From Liolophura sinensis (lineage: Eukaryota > Mollusca > Polyplacophora > Chitonida > Chitonidae): DNA of 64,000 nt. The notes under the pieces were generated by a model. The model had not been told where the DNA came from. It saw only the letters and a program-made list of their open reading frames with translations, and did not search any database. Made by a program: the position numbers and the translations under genes. The DNA lies in NCBI RefSeq assembly GCF_032854445.1, contig NC_088295.1:21563385-21627384 (forward strand), given 5' to 3'. Within the stretch, counting starts at the first letter, position 1, and each line of letters opens with the position of its first letter. Below are positions 38,101 to 51,062 of the stretch, piece after piece.

Positions 38101-41100
38101 CTGTTATAACATACTTGTACATGTATATACATTCAATCAAGCTAATTAGACATGTAAAATGCATGTTACTTGCAGGTCTGTAGGTACATGCACAGTAATT
38201 AGGTTTAGTCATGTCACATACTGTGTGCAGTGTCGTGCATCAAATAATCTCACTACTCAGTTTATGATGGACCTGAGCTTCATCTACGATGAAATGCCTA
38301 GCATCTAATACAAACACATATTACTTAACATGGTGTGATACACAAACATTTCCACTACTGACCTGTGCATCGGCTCTGGCCTTGTTCAAATCTACGTTCT
38401 GATTCTCCATTCTACCACCCTGAAAACAACAAACTAACAGATTCAGGATCAGGGTAACAGTTTCAAAAAATACAAAAATTTACGAAGACTGGTTTTGATC
38501 GATCCATTAACTGGTTTTTATTTAATGTTGAGCTAAAGAATTTTTTGCTTATATGACGGCAATAGGGTTTATAATTGGAGGAAACCTGGGTTCCCGGAGT
38601 ATAAAACCAATGACCTTCACCAGGCACCTGACAAACCTCTTGATATAAAACCACAATTGAAACAGTACTAAGATTGGTTTGGAATGTTTCTGTAAAGAAA
38701 ACCAAGCCTAATACTCACATTTGCCAAGGATACCATCAATCTCTTGAAATGACCAGAGGTGTCACTGATTATGTCTTTCTCTAAATTCTTCCCATATCCT
38801 GGAGGTGTACAACACAAAATATAAGCTACATGTTTCATGGTAGAATTCATCACTCATCCCAAAGTAAATCAAACAGATTTCTGTTGATATTTTGATTTGA
38901 TCATAGCTTATGATGTGTGTGTGACATAATAGATAATGTACTTCTGGCATAAAGATTGATCAATGAAGTTTTAACATGTGAAAAACCATAAAACATAGTG
39001 CTATTTTTGCAAGGGGAACAATGTGTTGAAAATCTCCACGTGGCAAAGCTGTACACAGTTATCTACCTTTACACACTGCAAAGCACCATCTTACATACAG
39101 CACACAGGCATGCATTTCAACCAGAAAATCTTGGAATTATTCAGTATGATCAATCCATTTCTGCAAAATTAAAAAAATGTCTTACTTGCTCTGTATGCTG
39201 TTGCTATATTGTGTATTTCTTTGTTAGTTCTGCTACACAATATTTCTATCAGACAGTCTTCATCTGTACCTACGCCCTGGAATACAAGAAAGTTTCAGTT
39301 ATTTTCATTCTTAACCAAGCTGTATAAATCAATGTTTCTACATAAAAATAGAAATATGCATTACTTTCAGTTATATTCACCACAATCATTCACCCTGTTT
39401 TTAAAAGCTGCATTTTAAAGACAAAATGCACATGCACAGTGAACACAGGAATGGCAAATAGCAAAATGTTTGAATGACAACAGACAGATTAGCTCTTTTA
39501 GCTCACCGCCATAGATCTTCTTAACTCCTGTGCGTCATACTCATCTGGTTTCAACATCAATGCTAGAATCAAATCTTCAAATCTTCCACCCAGTTCACTC
39601 CTCAAATCATTCATCAAGTCCTGCAAAGCATTTACAATTTCTTTTATACTTTATACTGTGTTTTCTGATATGATAGAATTATTTTTAACTGAGGACTATC
39701 TTTCAAAGAACTATCATACACTTTTCATTTTGTCCTCTTAATATTTAACACACTTGTGAAGTATAAATTGAATACTTCATTTGTACCTTACATGTAACTA
39801 CAAATTAAATACTCATTAGATTTTACACCCACCTTGCCAAAACAGGTTTTATAGAGGCCTTTTATCTGCTGACGTTGAGCATTGGATCGGTAGGCTAGAA
39901 TATCTATAATAGCTTTCTCGTCAGTTCCTGGTGAAGAGAGCAAATAAATGTAAAATATAATGTACTAGTGACACATTTATTAGAGATAGGATTTTGTGTT
40001 TAAACACTTTACTGTTGTAAACACATACATGTAGCTTTGTGCATAGTGTATTCAAATTCATGTTATAAAAATCTTTAGTTGTTTGTAGATTTTTAAAAAA
40101 TCAGGAATTTGAATCAAATTGAGCTTAGGTTTAACAAGCAGAGCACCGCAAAGTTCATCCACAACTGGTATAGGAAAAGACAGTGTATAAATGAAAATGC
40201 CCCCTACAGATGTAGAGAAATGATTCCACTTCAAATGCAAAGACATACACTGGTTGTGCATATTATTCATAGTCAAGAATCTTATCGGAAGATATAACAT
40301 TTATCACATACCTAATCCTTTCATGGCTTTACGCAACTTCTTGGCATCATCTTCAGCATTAAAGGAAGGATAAGGCTTCAGTGTGCCTTGACACTGTAAC
40401 AATATTTACAATTATTCCTGGTAAGTATTGGCAAAGGACGAACAGATAACCTGCCTGATGAAATACTGTACACTCAAGTTTTAACATGTACCCAGCGCTC
40501 AAGACCACTTATACATGCATAATTTACAAGAATGAGACAAATAGAACCTAACTCCTCTGTCAGTATTAACTCAACCCGTTATTGTAAACTTGTCAACTGG
40601 CTTTAGCTGGAAATACCCATATATCTACTGACATATAATATATCTATATGAATAGTTCAATTACTTCATGCTTTTTCTACATAGTTCAGAGTATAATTAC
40701 AGATGCATCTCACACTTGACCATACTGTCAACTTTAATACAGACTTGAAAGAGTACAATACATTTAACTGTACAAACCTATCCTCCATGCTACATGTAGT
40801 TTATCTATGCCTGTTACAAGCCTACGCCAGTAAATAAAAATCCTCATCATTTTCACAAGGTATTATCTTGATGTTCAGGCACATTCTGATGTGGTGTATG
40901 CGTGGCATTAGAGAGTATATTTTAGTAGATATTAAAATCTGTGATGAGTGATTTCAATCTTAAATCAGTCTTAGGAAGTAGACATGTGTATACATGACTT
41001 TACTTAAACTTTTTATTTATTATCAATATGCAAATACTAGTAATCTTCTAAATTTATGACATCCTCCTATTTATATGTGCATGTAGAATGAGCCATGCAG

Positions 41101-43867
41101 TAATTGTGACTGACTGAATGATTGGTACTGTAACACTGTGCTCAAGAATATTTCACTGTGATCACTTCAAGCTACTATGTTACTAAGCTGGTACCCTGGT
41201 TGGATTTAACATTAATCACCAGGTCAGAGAGAAATATCAAATCAGTGATCCAATTAATAGAGACAAGTGGACAATCAAAGTGATGGACCTTTCTTGAAAG
41301 ACCTACCTTTTCAACATAGTTGTATTGCGAGTTCATAGAACTAGGAGGAAATTGGCTGGCTGATGGAGCAGATGTGTGTGAAGGTTGCTGGTAGTTGTTG
41401 TAGGCTGGTTGCCCTTGTGTGGGCAGCTGTGGGTAGCCTGCCTGAGATGTGTTATATGTTGGCTGGGGGGATGGCTGGTAAGAGGGAGCAGAGGGTGTGT
41501 AACCCCCAGGGGGGCCCTGGCTCTGAACTTGATAGGGCTGTGGAGCAGAGGGCATCCCTCCTGGAGGAACACCAGCCCCTGGGTAGCCTCCCATGGGTGG
41601 GGCAGCATTCCCTGGGTAACCTCCCCCTGCTGGAGGCATGGCCCCATAACCACCTGGAACCGATGGGTAGCCAGGCTGAAAAATGTGAACCAAAAGTTAG
41701 AGACCATGAAATACTTCAAAGAAACAAGTTTCTTTCTGGTAAATAAATGTAAAACTGATCTGGGGAAATGTCTGGCACACTGATGGACAGCAGCTATTTT
41801 AATATATTTTTTATTTAACTAGAAGTTAAATTTTAGGTTGGAGAAAACGGGGCAACTTCTTGAGGAATCAACTTCTACGTGACAAATCTAAAAACTTTCA
41901 GAAGGCAGTATCAACAAGGTGACACCATTCAAGTTCCAGTGTTAGTACTCAAAACTTTGGCAGTGAAATGGCCAGCAAGAGCCAACTGTATATACTGAAT
42001 TGGGTTAAAAAAAATAAACTCTTGAGCCTTTCTTTTCTGTACATAAATATACATTAACATAAACCTGCATGCCTTCATGCCTGAGGTAAATTTTCTATGA
42101 AACCATCTTACCTGAGTTGGATAACCTGGTGCTCCAGGCATCTGCATAGGTTGAGCCCCCATCCCTCCTGCAGGGTCGCCCATCTACAGACAAACAGGTA
42201 AAGAGGACACAATTACAAAATATGATACACATCACACAAATTTATTTATTTAATTGGTATTTTACGCCATACTCAAGAATATTTCACTTATATGCTGGCG
42301 GCTAGCATTATGGTGGGAGGAAATCGGGCAGAGCCTGGTGAAAACCCACGACCATCCACGGAGAAGGCCAGCATTAGCTGGACTTGAACTCATAGTGATT
42401 GCATTCGTGAGGGACTCCCAGGTCATTGCACAGATCACGGAAATTTATTTATTTATTTGATTGGTGTTTTACGCCGTACTCAAGAATATTTCAGTTATAC
42501 GACAGCGGCCAGCATTATGGTGGAAGGAAACTGGGCAGAGCCCACGGGAAACCCAAGATCATCTGTAGGTTGCTGATTAACCCTCCCACATTTGTATTTA
42601 CATCTCTTCATAGTGTTAATATCTGGAAAAAAGAACAAGTACTTGTTAAGGTTTTAAATTCAATGATTTCAGCAAATATGTTTTTTTTAAATACACTGAA
42701 TTTTATCAGTGTTTATGTGATACTAAAAAAAAAAAGCGTATTTTTTCAATCTTGTGCAAATTTTGCACTAACTCCATTAAGGTCCATTAAATTACAGACT
42801 GGAGTATCACACTGCCAAAATATCAGACAAGTTTTCTCAAAGAAAAAAAACAATGTCTCCACCTGACTAAATTTTCCTGCGTGTATAGCTAGGATGAAAA
42901 AACAAACTGGTTACAAATGTTAAATGCACGGGAATATCAATGCAATGATGCTGTTGTACAAGTCTATAAAGACTGTAACTTCTAAGAGAGAAGCGGTTCC
43001 TTGTTACAGCCCACTTGAGCTGGATTATCCAAGCATCTGAAGCTGGTGGTGTACTCACGTTAAAGCCTATGCCAGGCTGTGGGGCATAGGGGAGGCCTCC
43101 TGCACCATACGCACTGGAGTCATAGGCAGCTGTCATGGCAGTCTCTGGGGTTGGCATAGAAACCTGAAAGACAAGTTGTCAATGCCCTTAATCCATCAAA
43201 ATCATGTAGTTTAATATCCACTTGATAGCACTACATGTTTTCCATTAGCAACCGAATAGCTCTGATGAGCTTTGCAGGCTACAAAAGCATACAGAAAAAT
43301 GAAATACTAGACTTACTTTACACAGGTGTTAACATGATTGTTTACATCACATCTGGGAGGTTCCAGTGTTCTGGAGACTATTCCATTACACTATATTAAA
43401 AGTTTAAAGTGGTTACATAGATGGCACTGCATGCTGACCATCAGAGAATCATCAGTGGCTATAAGCTCATGAACTCACCAGCGGCCAAAAGGAAAGACGT
43501 ACATGTAGTCAATATACACTTCTGTTCATTAAAGACTTGGACGAAGAAAAACCTAAATTCAATATAGGTGATTTGACACACATTCGTGTAGAAGATAAAT
43601 GTTTTGTATATATTCATTTGTAATCAGCCTTTGTTTATTGGAGCGGGGAGGTAGATTACAGGTACTAGATAAGTATAAACTTACTCCATAACCTCCTGGG
43701 GCTGATGAGGGTGCCCCTGGGTAGGATGGTGCTGCCCCTGGGTATCCTCCTGTGGCACCTGGGTATCCTACCTGTGCTGGGTAACCTCCAGGAGCTGGGT
43801 ACCCTCCTGGGGGACCTCCATATGGGTAACTCATTGCTAGATGATGCTGGCTACAGCAGTGATCACA
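35197..43867 (-). CDS. ANXA7/ANXA11: Annexin A7/A11-type protein with long Pro/Gly/Tyr-rich N-terminus
   Basis: Fourteen coding exons on the minus strand: 43867-43685 (ATG 43834), 43163-43059, 42183-42112, 41675-41307, 40393-40312, 39927-39833, 39620-39507, 39276-39186, 38798-38719, 38419-38363, 37965-37776, 36151-36093, 35677-35555 and 35259-35197 (TAG). All phases agree, giving about 549 aa. Residues 1-232 are low complexity, rich in GYP, PGG and AP (for example [20 protein letters not shown]). Residues ~233-549 hold four annexin repeats with Ca2+ loops GLGTDE, GVGTDE, RWGTDE and GMGTDD; a SDTSGHF segment and C-terminal [17 protein letters not shown] are also visible. Annexins bind acidic membranes in a Ca2+-dependent way; in A7 and A11 the Tyr/Pro/Gly head mediates self-association and ALG-2 contacts, and in A11 RNA-granule tethering to lysosomes. 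The A7 versus A11 assignment is open. Confidence 0.94.
36261..36402 (-). repeat. SINE tail fragment in annexin intron
   Basis: TTTATTTATTTGATTG, then 'caccgtactcaag', 'cgatgacggccagcattatggtgggagg' in two pieces, and the 'acccacgaccatcc' block. Same family as 57972-58248. Confidence 0.85.
36683..36915 (+). repeat. Second SINE-like family, copy 1
   Basis: Starts GAGTGAGTGAGTCCTTGGGG, then TTTAATGTCGTACTTAACAA and 'catatgacgacaaagg'. A related copy with a tRNA-like end lies at 59160-59455. Confidence 0.7.
38508..38640 (-). repeat. Highly diverged SINE fragment
   Basis: Recognisable only by spaced words ('ggtttttatttaa', 'ttatatgacggcaat', 'ggaggaaacctgg') in the same order as the intact SINE. 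Low sequence conservation. Confidence 0.5.
42239..42575 (-). repeat. Two adjacent SINE copies in annexin intron
   Basis: One copy runs 42239-42437 (tail, body and part of the head, with internal loss). A second starts at 42448 with TTTATTTATTTATTTGATTG and runs to about 42575. Both are in the same orientation, so the second element inserted beside or into the first. Confidence 0.85.
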
Positions 43868-44149
43868 CTGAAATAAAAAGCATTGTCTGATGGTTACTCC
43901 ATTGTTGATTTGTGTAAAAATGCTGATTAGTAAAAACACAGTGTCCTTTTGTAATGCACATATTATTTAAATAATACTTGACATGTCTTATGTGTGGAAC
44001 TAACACTATGACTAAACAGTGTTTAAGTAACTTTAACAAGCAAACATGAATCATGTAATGCGCAGTCATATGACAAAAACAAACAATTTGCAATCATCAT
44101 TGCAGTATACATCAAGCAGATACAATTTCCATCACTGGTAATTCAAGAC

Positions 44150-44237
44150 CCGCAAAAATCCTGGCTCAAGTGAGATTTGAGCCTGAAACTTGGGAAGCCC
44201 AGCCCTTTCGCTCTACCAACTGAGCTACATCCAGCCC
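44150..44237 (-). repeat. tRNA-derived SINE head or tRNA pseudogene
   Basis: Reading the minus strand from 44237, TAGCTCAGTTGGTAGAGC is a perfect A box, followed about 30 nt later by a B-box-like GGCTCAAATC. No good anticodon arm or 3' acceptor stem pairing is visible, so this is more likely a SINE head than a working tRNA. It lies in annexin intron 1. Confidence 0.6.
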
Positions 44238-45890
44238 ACTGGGAATGACTTGCTTCTTAGTGTCCAGTTAGTATAACTGCAAGACCACCTAAGTAGTCCC
44301 CAGTGCTGTAGACCAGTCATTGCCATCAAGTTCCGTTTGAACTGGGGAGGCAAAGGTATCCTACAGATTGGGACTGAACCAACATCTTGTTGTTTGTATT
44401 TGTGGCAAATAAAAGAGAAGCATCTTAACCTCATGGCGTAACCTCATCTTAACAAGAAGCAATTAGTTTGCTCATGAAAACTTCATATAACTTTATGTAA
44501 TGCAGATTTATTCCCCTTGAAGTTGGAATTGTCAGTAATGAATAGAAGTGAGTAGGATGCTGAGAGTTACTTTCCATGCTGTTTATTATGTTAGGCCAAG
44601 CCTAACCGTCATGGTGACCCACAACATTGATCACTATTGATGTGCTATAAAGTCTAGGAATGGTTTTATAGGTTTTTACTGTATCCAGCATGAGGAATGA
44701 TCACAGAATTAGGACTGATCAGTGAACACTTCATTCTTCTAAGATCTGCTGTAAACACAATGGTAACATAGTAAACTTAACATCACATTACAGTGAAAAC
44801 TTTATGTTAAGAACAAATGTTATGTGTGCTTATAGGAATAACAATAACAAAAATTCTGACAACACCATCCAATTTTGGTTCTATACAATAGATTTTAATT
44901 TACTGAAATTCAATAATAATGTGTACTTCACACATGGATAATTATTAAACCATCACCAAAAAGCAGTACACATTTAACCATATCACAACCATATCTAACC
45001 AGTCATTTCAGTTCCTGAAAAGTTTTGGGTTCCAAACTGGGATCAGGGCCATGAATTTTTTTCTAGATATGGCCCTGCATATCATTTTCCTGTATACCTA
45101 AGTGTAACTCTGAAATGATAACAAAGATGATATGTAAAGCACCAATTAATCAACTGTTGTTATAAGATAATACATATTCAGTAGTTCCCACACACAACAG
45201 TAAGATGTAGACCACCAATCTTGTCAACTGTATTCAGAATTCTGATTCACCAGTTTGGCTCCATCAGGCTCCTGTTCAGCTTTTGACAACCACTTGTTAA
45301 TTTTGTGTATGAGTGAATACAGAGCCTAAGAGCACCATGTCTCTGCTATGTACAGAGTTTACACCATCTCACAAATATCATAACTGACAAAAAGCCATGT
45401 CATTATGCTACCAAACAAAGAAACATGACAAGAAACCTAGTCCTATGCAAGACTATACCCACGCACCAAATATTCTGCATTTGGTATGTGGGTATAGTCT
45501 GCATAAATGAAACTGTGTGTATTAATACAAGTATTTACGGCTTAGGATTAAAAACAAAGAAAGTGAAACATAGATATGAAGTCAATTTGTTCCTCGTCGT
45601 ATACTTAATAATTCCATCTCCTAAAGAATCCCTGTTGGAAAATAACCCAGATCTACATGTAGATGATGTGCATGTGTTTGTATCATGTATGTACATCTAG
45701 TGTTAAATATCTTCAACACATTTTCACTGAAGATTGCATGCAGTCGTGTGCCTATTTTGGTGATATTTTCACAAACACTAAAATTTAAAACATTAGTACT
45801 TAAAATCACATATATAAAATCCTGCACTGTACTATCACTCAGTGACGACGATTTCTCCCTCATCAAGGATGAAATGTTCCCACAGAGCTA

Positions 45891-46139
45891 TTAATGATGA
45901 CGGTCATGATGTCCATGGAATCCATGATGTCCACGGAATCCATGATGTCCACGGAATCCATGATGTCCACCATATCCATGATGTCCACCATATCCATGAT
46001 GTCCACCATATCCATGATGTCCACCATAACCATGATGTCCAAAGGCATGTCCCGCAAAGTGGCCACCAGAATGATGCCCTCCATAGCCATGGTAACCATG
46101 ACGGTGTCTCCCAGAGAGTAATCCTAGAATTGACCCCAT
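45891..46139 (-). CDS. Gly/His-rich hexapeptide-repeat reading frame in annexin intron 1
   Basis: ATG at 46139, TAA at 45891-45893, 82 aa. Begins MGSILGLLSGRHRHGYHGYG, then tandem GYGGHH (x4-5) and GFRGHH (x3) units coded by an 18-bp DNA repeat (about 45905-46040). The frame stays open upstream to an AG at 46169-46170, so it could be an exon reading GGAGGV before the ATG. This resembles the C-terminal 'GLLGG...GHHGGYGGHH' cassette of eukaryotic glycine-rich protein A3/XYPPX proteins (family resemblance from memory). No upstream XYPPX exon was found between here and 48738. It could be a nested gene, an unannotated annexin-locus exon, or a fossil. The plus-strand reading (GIHDVH repeats) is less protein-like. 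Confidence 0.4.
   Translation of the reverse strand: MGSILGLLSGRHRHGYHGYGGHHSGGHFAGHAFGHHGYGGHHGYGGHHGYGGHHGYGGHHGFRGHHGFRGHHGFHGHHDRHH
45905..46040. repeat. 18-bp tandem minisatellite
   Basis: Seven to eight units: three of a 'ccatgatgtccacggaat' type followed by four to five of a 'ccatgatgtccaccatat' type. Every unit keeps frame in both directions. Confidence 0.9.
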
Positions 46140-46169
46140 GATATCGGAATGCACACCACCAGCTCCACC

Positions 46170-48737
46170 TGGATTTGCTCAAAATGGTTCTTTCAAATCT
46201 TGAACTTCAACAAAATGTTTCCAAAATTTCTGCATAAAATACTCCGTTGATTTGTAGATCAGTGCTTTAAAAATAAGTCCTTCTACACATGCAGTGTGTA
46301 CTAAAGCCAAGTCAATTTCAAGCTGTTAAGTGAAGTCTCCATACATCCACTTTAATACAAGAGCATCGCAGATGACACCTGATTGGCAAAAGCATGCAGA
46401 TGACATGTTATTCATATTAAGTACAATCACATAAAAGTGATATATGTGAGCTGTGTGCAAACCAACAGGTTACAAATACGTATGTTATACAGTTAACCCC
46501 ATACAATGTCATACCCCATACATGTAATGTCCCTGATTGTGACTGTGGAGGTTTTAGGCACAAGCATGACTGAAATTAACATCACTTACCACTTTTAACG
46601 CAGATCACTTTTATGGGGATAGGCTCATAGCACTTAAGCTCTGCCTGAGTCTCTGACATTTGTTCACAACAACATTATATCATGAAAAGCCACAACAAAT
46701 AAATTTAAAACTATAAACAAAACACAATCCGTACCCAGTCACATCTATTTTTAAACGCATTAACCTGTACTGAAAAACCAGAGCAGCACAGTTTTATTCA
46801 TAACTTACTATGAGTGTACATTTCTGTTTAATAATGGGATAGTGCTAAATCCTGTTCCATTTCTCACATAAAAAAGAAAGATTGAACACCATTCGCAAAA
46901 GGTAGTTTTCAATCATTCTAGACAATATGATTCTCTCAAAATATCTAAATAAACAAAATTTAAACATGACTAAATGCTGCAGAGATGCTGTAACATGCTT
47001 GAATTACAAGTCAGAAACTACACACTATATAATCATAGGAAAAAAAAATACATGTAACACAAAACTTAATTTCTTGGTACTTTTCACTTTATCTAAGCTC
47101 AAAATATAAGTTTGTGTGTTTTAAACTTGAAAGTATGTTAGTGTTACAGTTTTTAAAAACTGTACATGTAGGTCAATGTGCCTGACTGAAAAGTCACCTC
47201 CTCTCACTCTGTAAAAGCATTTAGTTAACCATTAACAGGTTCTATACACAAATATTCAGAATGTATTTTATTCAAAATGTCGAAACAAGCAGTTGGTAAA
47301 AACAACCTTCTGGTGAAAATAAAACTGATTGATGAAATAAGCATCAGAAAGGCTTCACGCATGTCATAACTTTATTTAGCTATTTATCTGGTTGGTATTT
47401 AACATTGTCATTCTTGTCAGTTGAGGAAACAGGGTGCCCAGTGTACACTACAGAGTAAACCATCTGCCTTAGCGCAATGTTGAATATAAAACCACACATA
47501 TCAATGTCTTACGTGAAAATAAAAACCAATCCTGGATGTCTGGAGCTGTGCTTGGCTTGAGAAAATATTTACAAGTTTTAATTTCAATTAATTTTGCTCA
47601 CTTGAATAAAAATAATCAGCAACAACCTGCATAGTCATGAAGCCCTATCTTCACATACCTGCAAACGACATGTTCAGAGTATAAAATATTCATAAAAATA
47701 TGAAAGTTGATAACCACTAACACAGAAATACATAATTTCCATGTAGGACATTCATGTGAACATCAACCTTACCCCACATGAAAGATACACTACCACAGTG
47801 ATTTCGGCACCTTTTTAATTTGATTTTGAGGCAAACTGTTCCAATTTCAGGGACTTCACAAACAATGGACCTATGATTTTGTCAGTCTACACAGAATCAT
47901 GCCCTCAGAATAACATCTGTCAAACATGCGAAAAGGTTGAAGAATTTCACAGTGGTATATGGGCAACATTAAAACAAGATTAAGACATTTAAACAATATA
48001 CAGTTTGTAAACCGTTAATTAAAACACCTGCATGATGTTACTAATGAAATGATGTACATGCAAAAGTGCACTAATTTAAGGTCAACCTACTTACTCAATA
48101 GTCATAGCCCCTTTATAAGAATGAACATAGAAAATCTGCTGAGAATTGGGCTTCACAGTGTTCAATAATGAAACACAGATGTTTATTACAGGTCTAGCTG
48201 TAATACTAGTACGGTTATTGCATACACTAATAATGATGTGTACACCTATATTACACTTACTACTGGGATTGAGTGTCTGTGACCTGGCCATTTCAACTTT
48301 CTTGATCTACTTTCGCAATCACAGTGTATGGCAGCTATACACAGAACGCTGTGAACAGTCGCCCTACTGTTGTACACAGTGTACATAAGGCTCAAGTTAC
48401 GTCCTTTTGATTTATTACAATCTAGGCCTACTCATCCACTTTTGTCATTTACAACTTCACTCAAGTCCTTTTGTTATATTCACATTAACTACCACGGTCC
48501 ATCGTTAAGGGGTCTAGTCTTTAAATAAATGTGAATGCAACACTTTAACAGCAAAGTTGGTAGGGGCGGTATGTCGCTGAGACAGCAGGTCATCGGGTGC
48601 ATGTTTGTCAGACTACAACAACAACAACAACGTCAGTCCGTGTTTCATTGGAGTTTAACCAATACTTTCACTTCATTAACGATTGTCATACACATCCCTC
48701 CATTTGATGACGAGCTCTCGTGAAAGACAACACTTAC
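46170..48737. other. Remainder of annexin first intron
   Basis: No exon, repeat family or RNA gene that I can support, apart from a very degenerate SINE-like stretch around 47385-47470. Confidence 0.4.
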
Positions 48738-48880
48738 CTGTCCTTGGTGATAATAATTTACGTTCGTCCGTATTTTCTTCCGCAGTTCGCGTTGGAAACA
48801 CTTTGGCAGAGTTATATCCCTTCGCGTAGTGTTTCACTGCCCTCTGGGCAAAAATACGGGGAAGATAACTCCTATCGATG
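48738..48880 (-). other. Probable annexin non-coding first exon / promoter region
   Basis: The annexin ATG exon begins after a good acceptor (43868-43869), so a 5' exon must exist. A strong donor (ACAG then GTAAGTG) ends an exon at 48738 on the minus strand. The start of this exon is not determined; the right limit is approximate. Confidence 0.4.
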
Positions 48881-49686
48881 GGCGATGACGACGCCTGAAT
48901 AGTTCAGAAAGCTGTAAGTACAGCGGTATTTTTCTGCCTGTGACAAAATATTTTTTACTATCACTTTTAACAGACGAAATCTTCTTTTAGAATATTGTGA
49001 TATGAACAGTTTTTGATAAGCCCTTTCGCAATTTTTATCTCTGCTTAGTCACAGAACTATCTATATTAACGTCAGCAGTATAGGCCTATGACGTAGGGAG
49101 ACTTTACATACAGCATGGGCCTGTAGTGCGGTACGACTGTATCACCATACACCTGTGTGACAAACAATTACTATTATCTAGTTATAAAAAATATAAGAAA
49201 TTCCCTAAAATTAATATAAACACAAGTCTGAGAAATTCTTTCTATATACTGTGATACATAATGAAGAGAATAACGAAGGGCTACATGGCCTATGAAATTA
49301 ATGTGCATGTTAGATTAAATTAGACGTCGATTTTGGCCATATTTGACTTGCACGCCCAAGTTGAAGACCACATCGTTAGCGATATGGGCGATGTGGCTGT
49401 CAACAGATCTTCAAGTATAGGCCTAATCCGGCTTCCAGACAGGCCTAGCTACAGGCCTATAAAACGATGTTGATGCACCTAAGGAAAATTTTAGCAGAAT
49501 AAACCTATCATCCACTAGAAGTAGTACATATTTATAACAGCTGCTGACATTTATTTTCCCGAAGTTGATTTAAAGTTAAAATAGGGAAAAAATATTTTAG
49601 GTAAGTAGGCCTACAAGCCCTCGTCTTGGTGTTAAACATTGCGCAATGCAAAGACCAACAGCTAACTAACCACACAAAGGTTTATT

Positions 49687-49780
49687 TCAGATTTTATTTA
49701 TTTATTTATTTGATTGTTTTTTTTTTACACCGTACTAAAGAATACGGTATTTCACTTATACGACGGTGGTCAGCATTATG
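49687..49780 (-). repeat. SINE tail fragment
   Basis: 'ttatttatttatttatttgattg', then 'caccgtactaaag', 'atacgacggtgg' and 'cagcattatgg'. Truncated copy of the main SINE. Confidence 0.8.
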
Positions 49781-51019
49781 GATCACAGATTTTAAATCAA
49801 CGATATATATTGGTAAAAACGTCACGTTACCTGGGGAATAGCCTACACATTACATTTCATCTTTGATAAAACATTTATTTTTAGTGTGTGAATATATATA
49901 GCTAGTGGTACCATAAGGCTAGTGTATAATTAGCCTACGTCTTCAGAATACGGGTGAGATATACCGGTATGCCGTGAACTGCATTATGTAAAACATATAA
50001 TTCATTAGACTTGCAGGTTATACCGAATGAACGTGCACGTGAACATATACATAAACAAATGTAGGCTAATATCGTACATTAAATATGGATGCACAAAATC
50101 CTCGTTCGATAATACACCAATCATGCATCCGCAGGCTATCAGGGTCATATCATCACGAGTGGTAGGCCATATAGCCATGGTAAACTGAACATAGAGAAAT
50201 GAAATACCCCGATACTAGAATATTCAGGGTGCGTGCTAACCGGATAACCTAATACTATATAGTGTTGAAGACAAAATGCCGGTGGCATTGAAATATTGAT
50301 TTTGCCCGTGACAACTGTACCATTAAAGTCACTTTTAAAATAAATGTACCGTTGTTTTAAATCATGCTCACTTCTTTTTTCTTATCTGCAACGCGGACCG
50401 TAGACTGTTCTGAAACGAAGTGTGTTCGGGACTGCATTAATCAGGCCTATAAATACAACTTCAGGGTGGACACATATTTTGTCTCTTTTCTTTTTATTTA
50501 GAAGTGTATGTAAATATAAATCCATCACTATATCAATGTTTATGGCTTCTTTAATCGAAATGAAGCTTGAGTTTTCTCTCCACCCAAGGTTAACATTATG
50601 TAAACCCTGTGGCTACACCGCCATCAATGGTCACGTGACTTAACATAGACCTGCAGATAATGGCCCGTAAATAGCTACTGGTAGGAGGTTTTTTCTCATG
50701 TCAGAGAGATACCCGTTTTTCGACTTCTTTGTCTAACCGAGCCTAGCCTATATGTGTCTATACTTATGTTATACAGACAATATATGTCGTGGTTTAATAC
50801 AGACAGAGTTGGAAGACAGGGCATATAACACTGGCCTACACAAGGTGCACGTCTGTCTGGCCTTGCTGTGTATGACCGGAGTGAGCAGAGGAATAACGCT
50901 GGTCCCCTGAGTTTCAGGTGAGGAGGGCAGTTGCATGGTGAAATGGGCGGGGGTGTTTCTATCGTTATAGATCAACTGATGTGTGTAATAGTACATACAT
51001 TATGATCATGTCAGGTACT

Positions 51020-51024
51020 ATCTA

Positions 51025-51059
<35 letters not shown>
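51020..51059. repeat. (TA)n microsatellite
   Basis: Short CTAT run followed by about 16 uninterrupted TA units. Confidence 0.9.

Positions 51060-51062
<3 letters not shown>

Noticed and set aside
41363-41783. Plus-strand frames of 127-132 codons
   Set aside because: Antisense shadows of the Pro/Gly/Tyr-rich annexin exon 41675-41307.
44150-44237. Functional tRNA gene on the minus strand
   Set aside because: The A box is perfect but I could not pair a complete cloverleaf or find a clear anticodon loop.
45905-46040. Could the 18-bp repeats be a CRISPR array?
   Set aside because: Units are contiguous with no spacers, in a eukaryotic intron.
45842-46141. Plus-strand HDVHGI repeat frame
   Set aside because: It is the antisense of the 18-bp minisatellite; the minus-strand Gly/His reading has a more protein-like flanking sequence.
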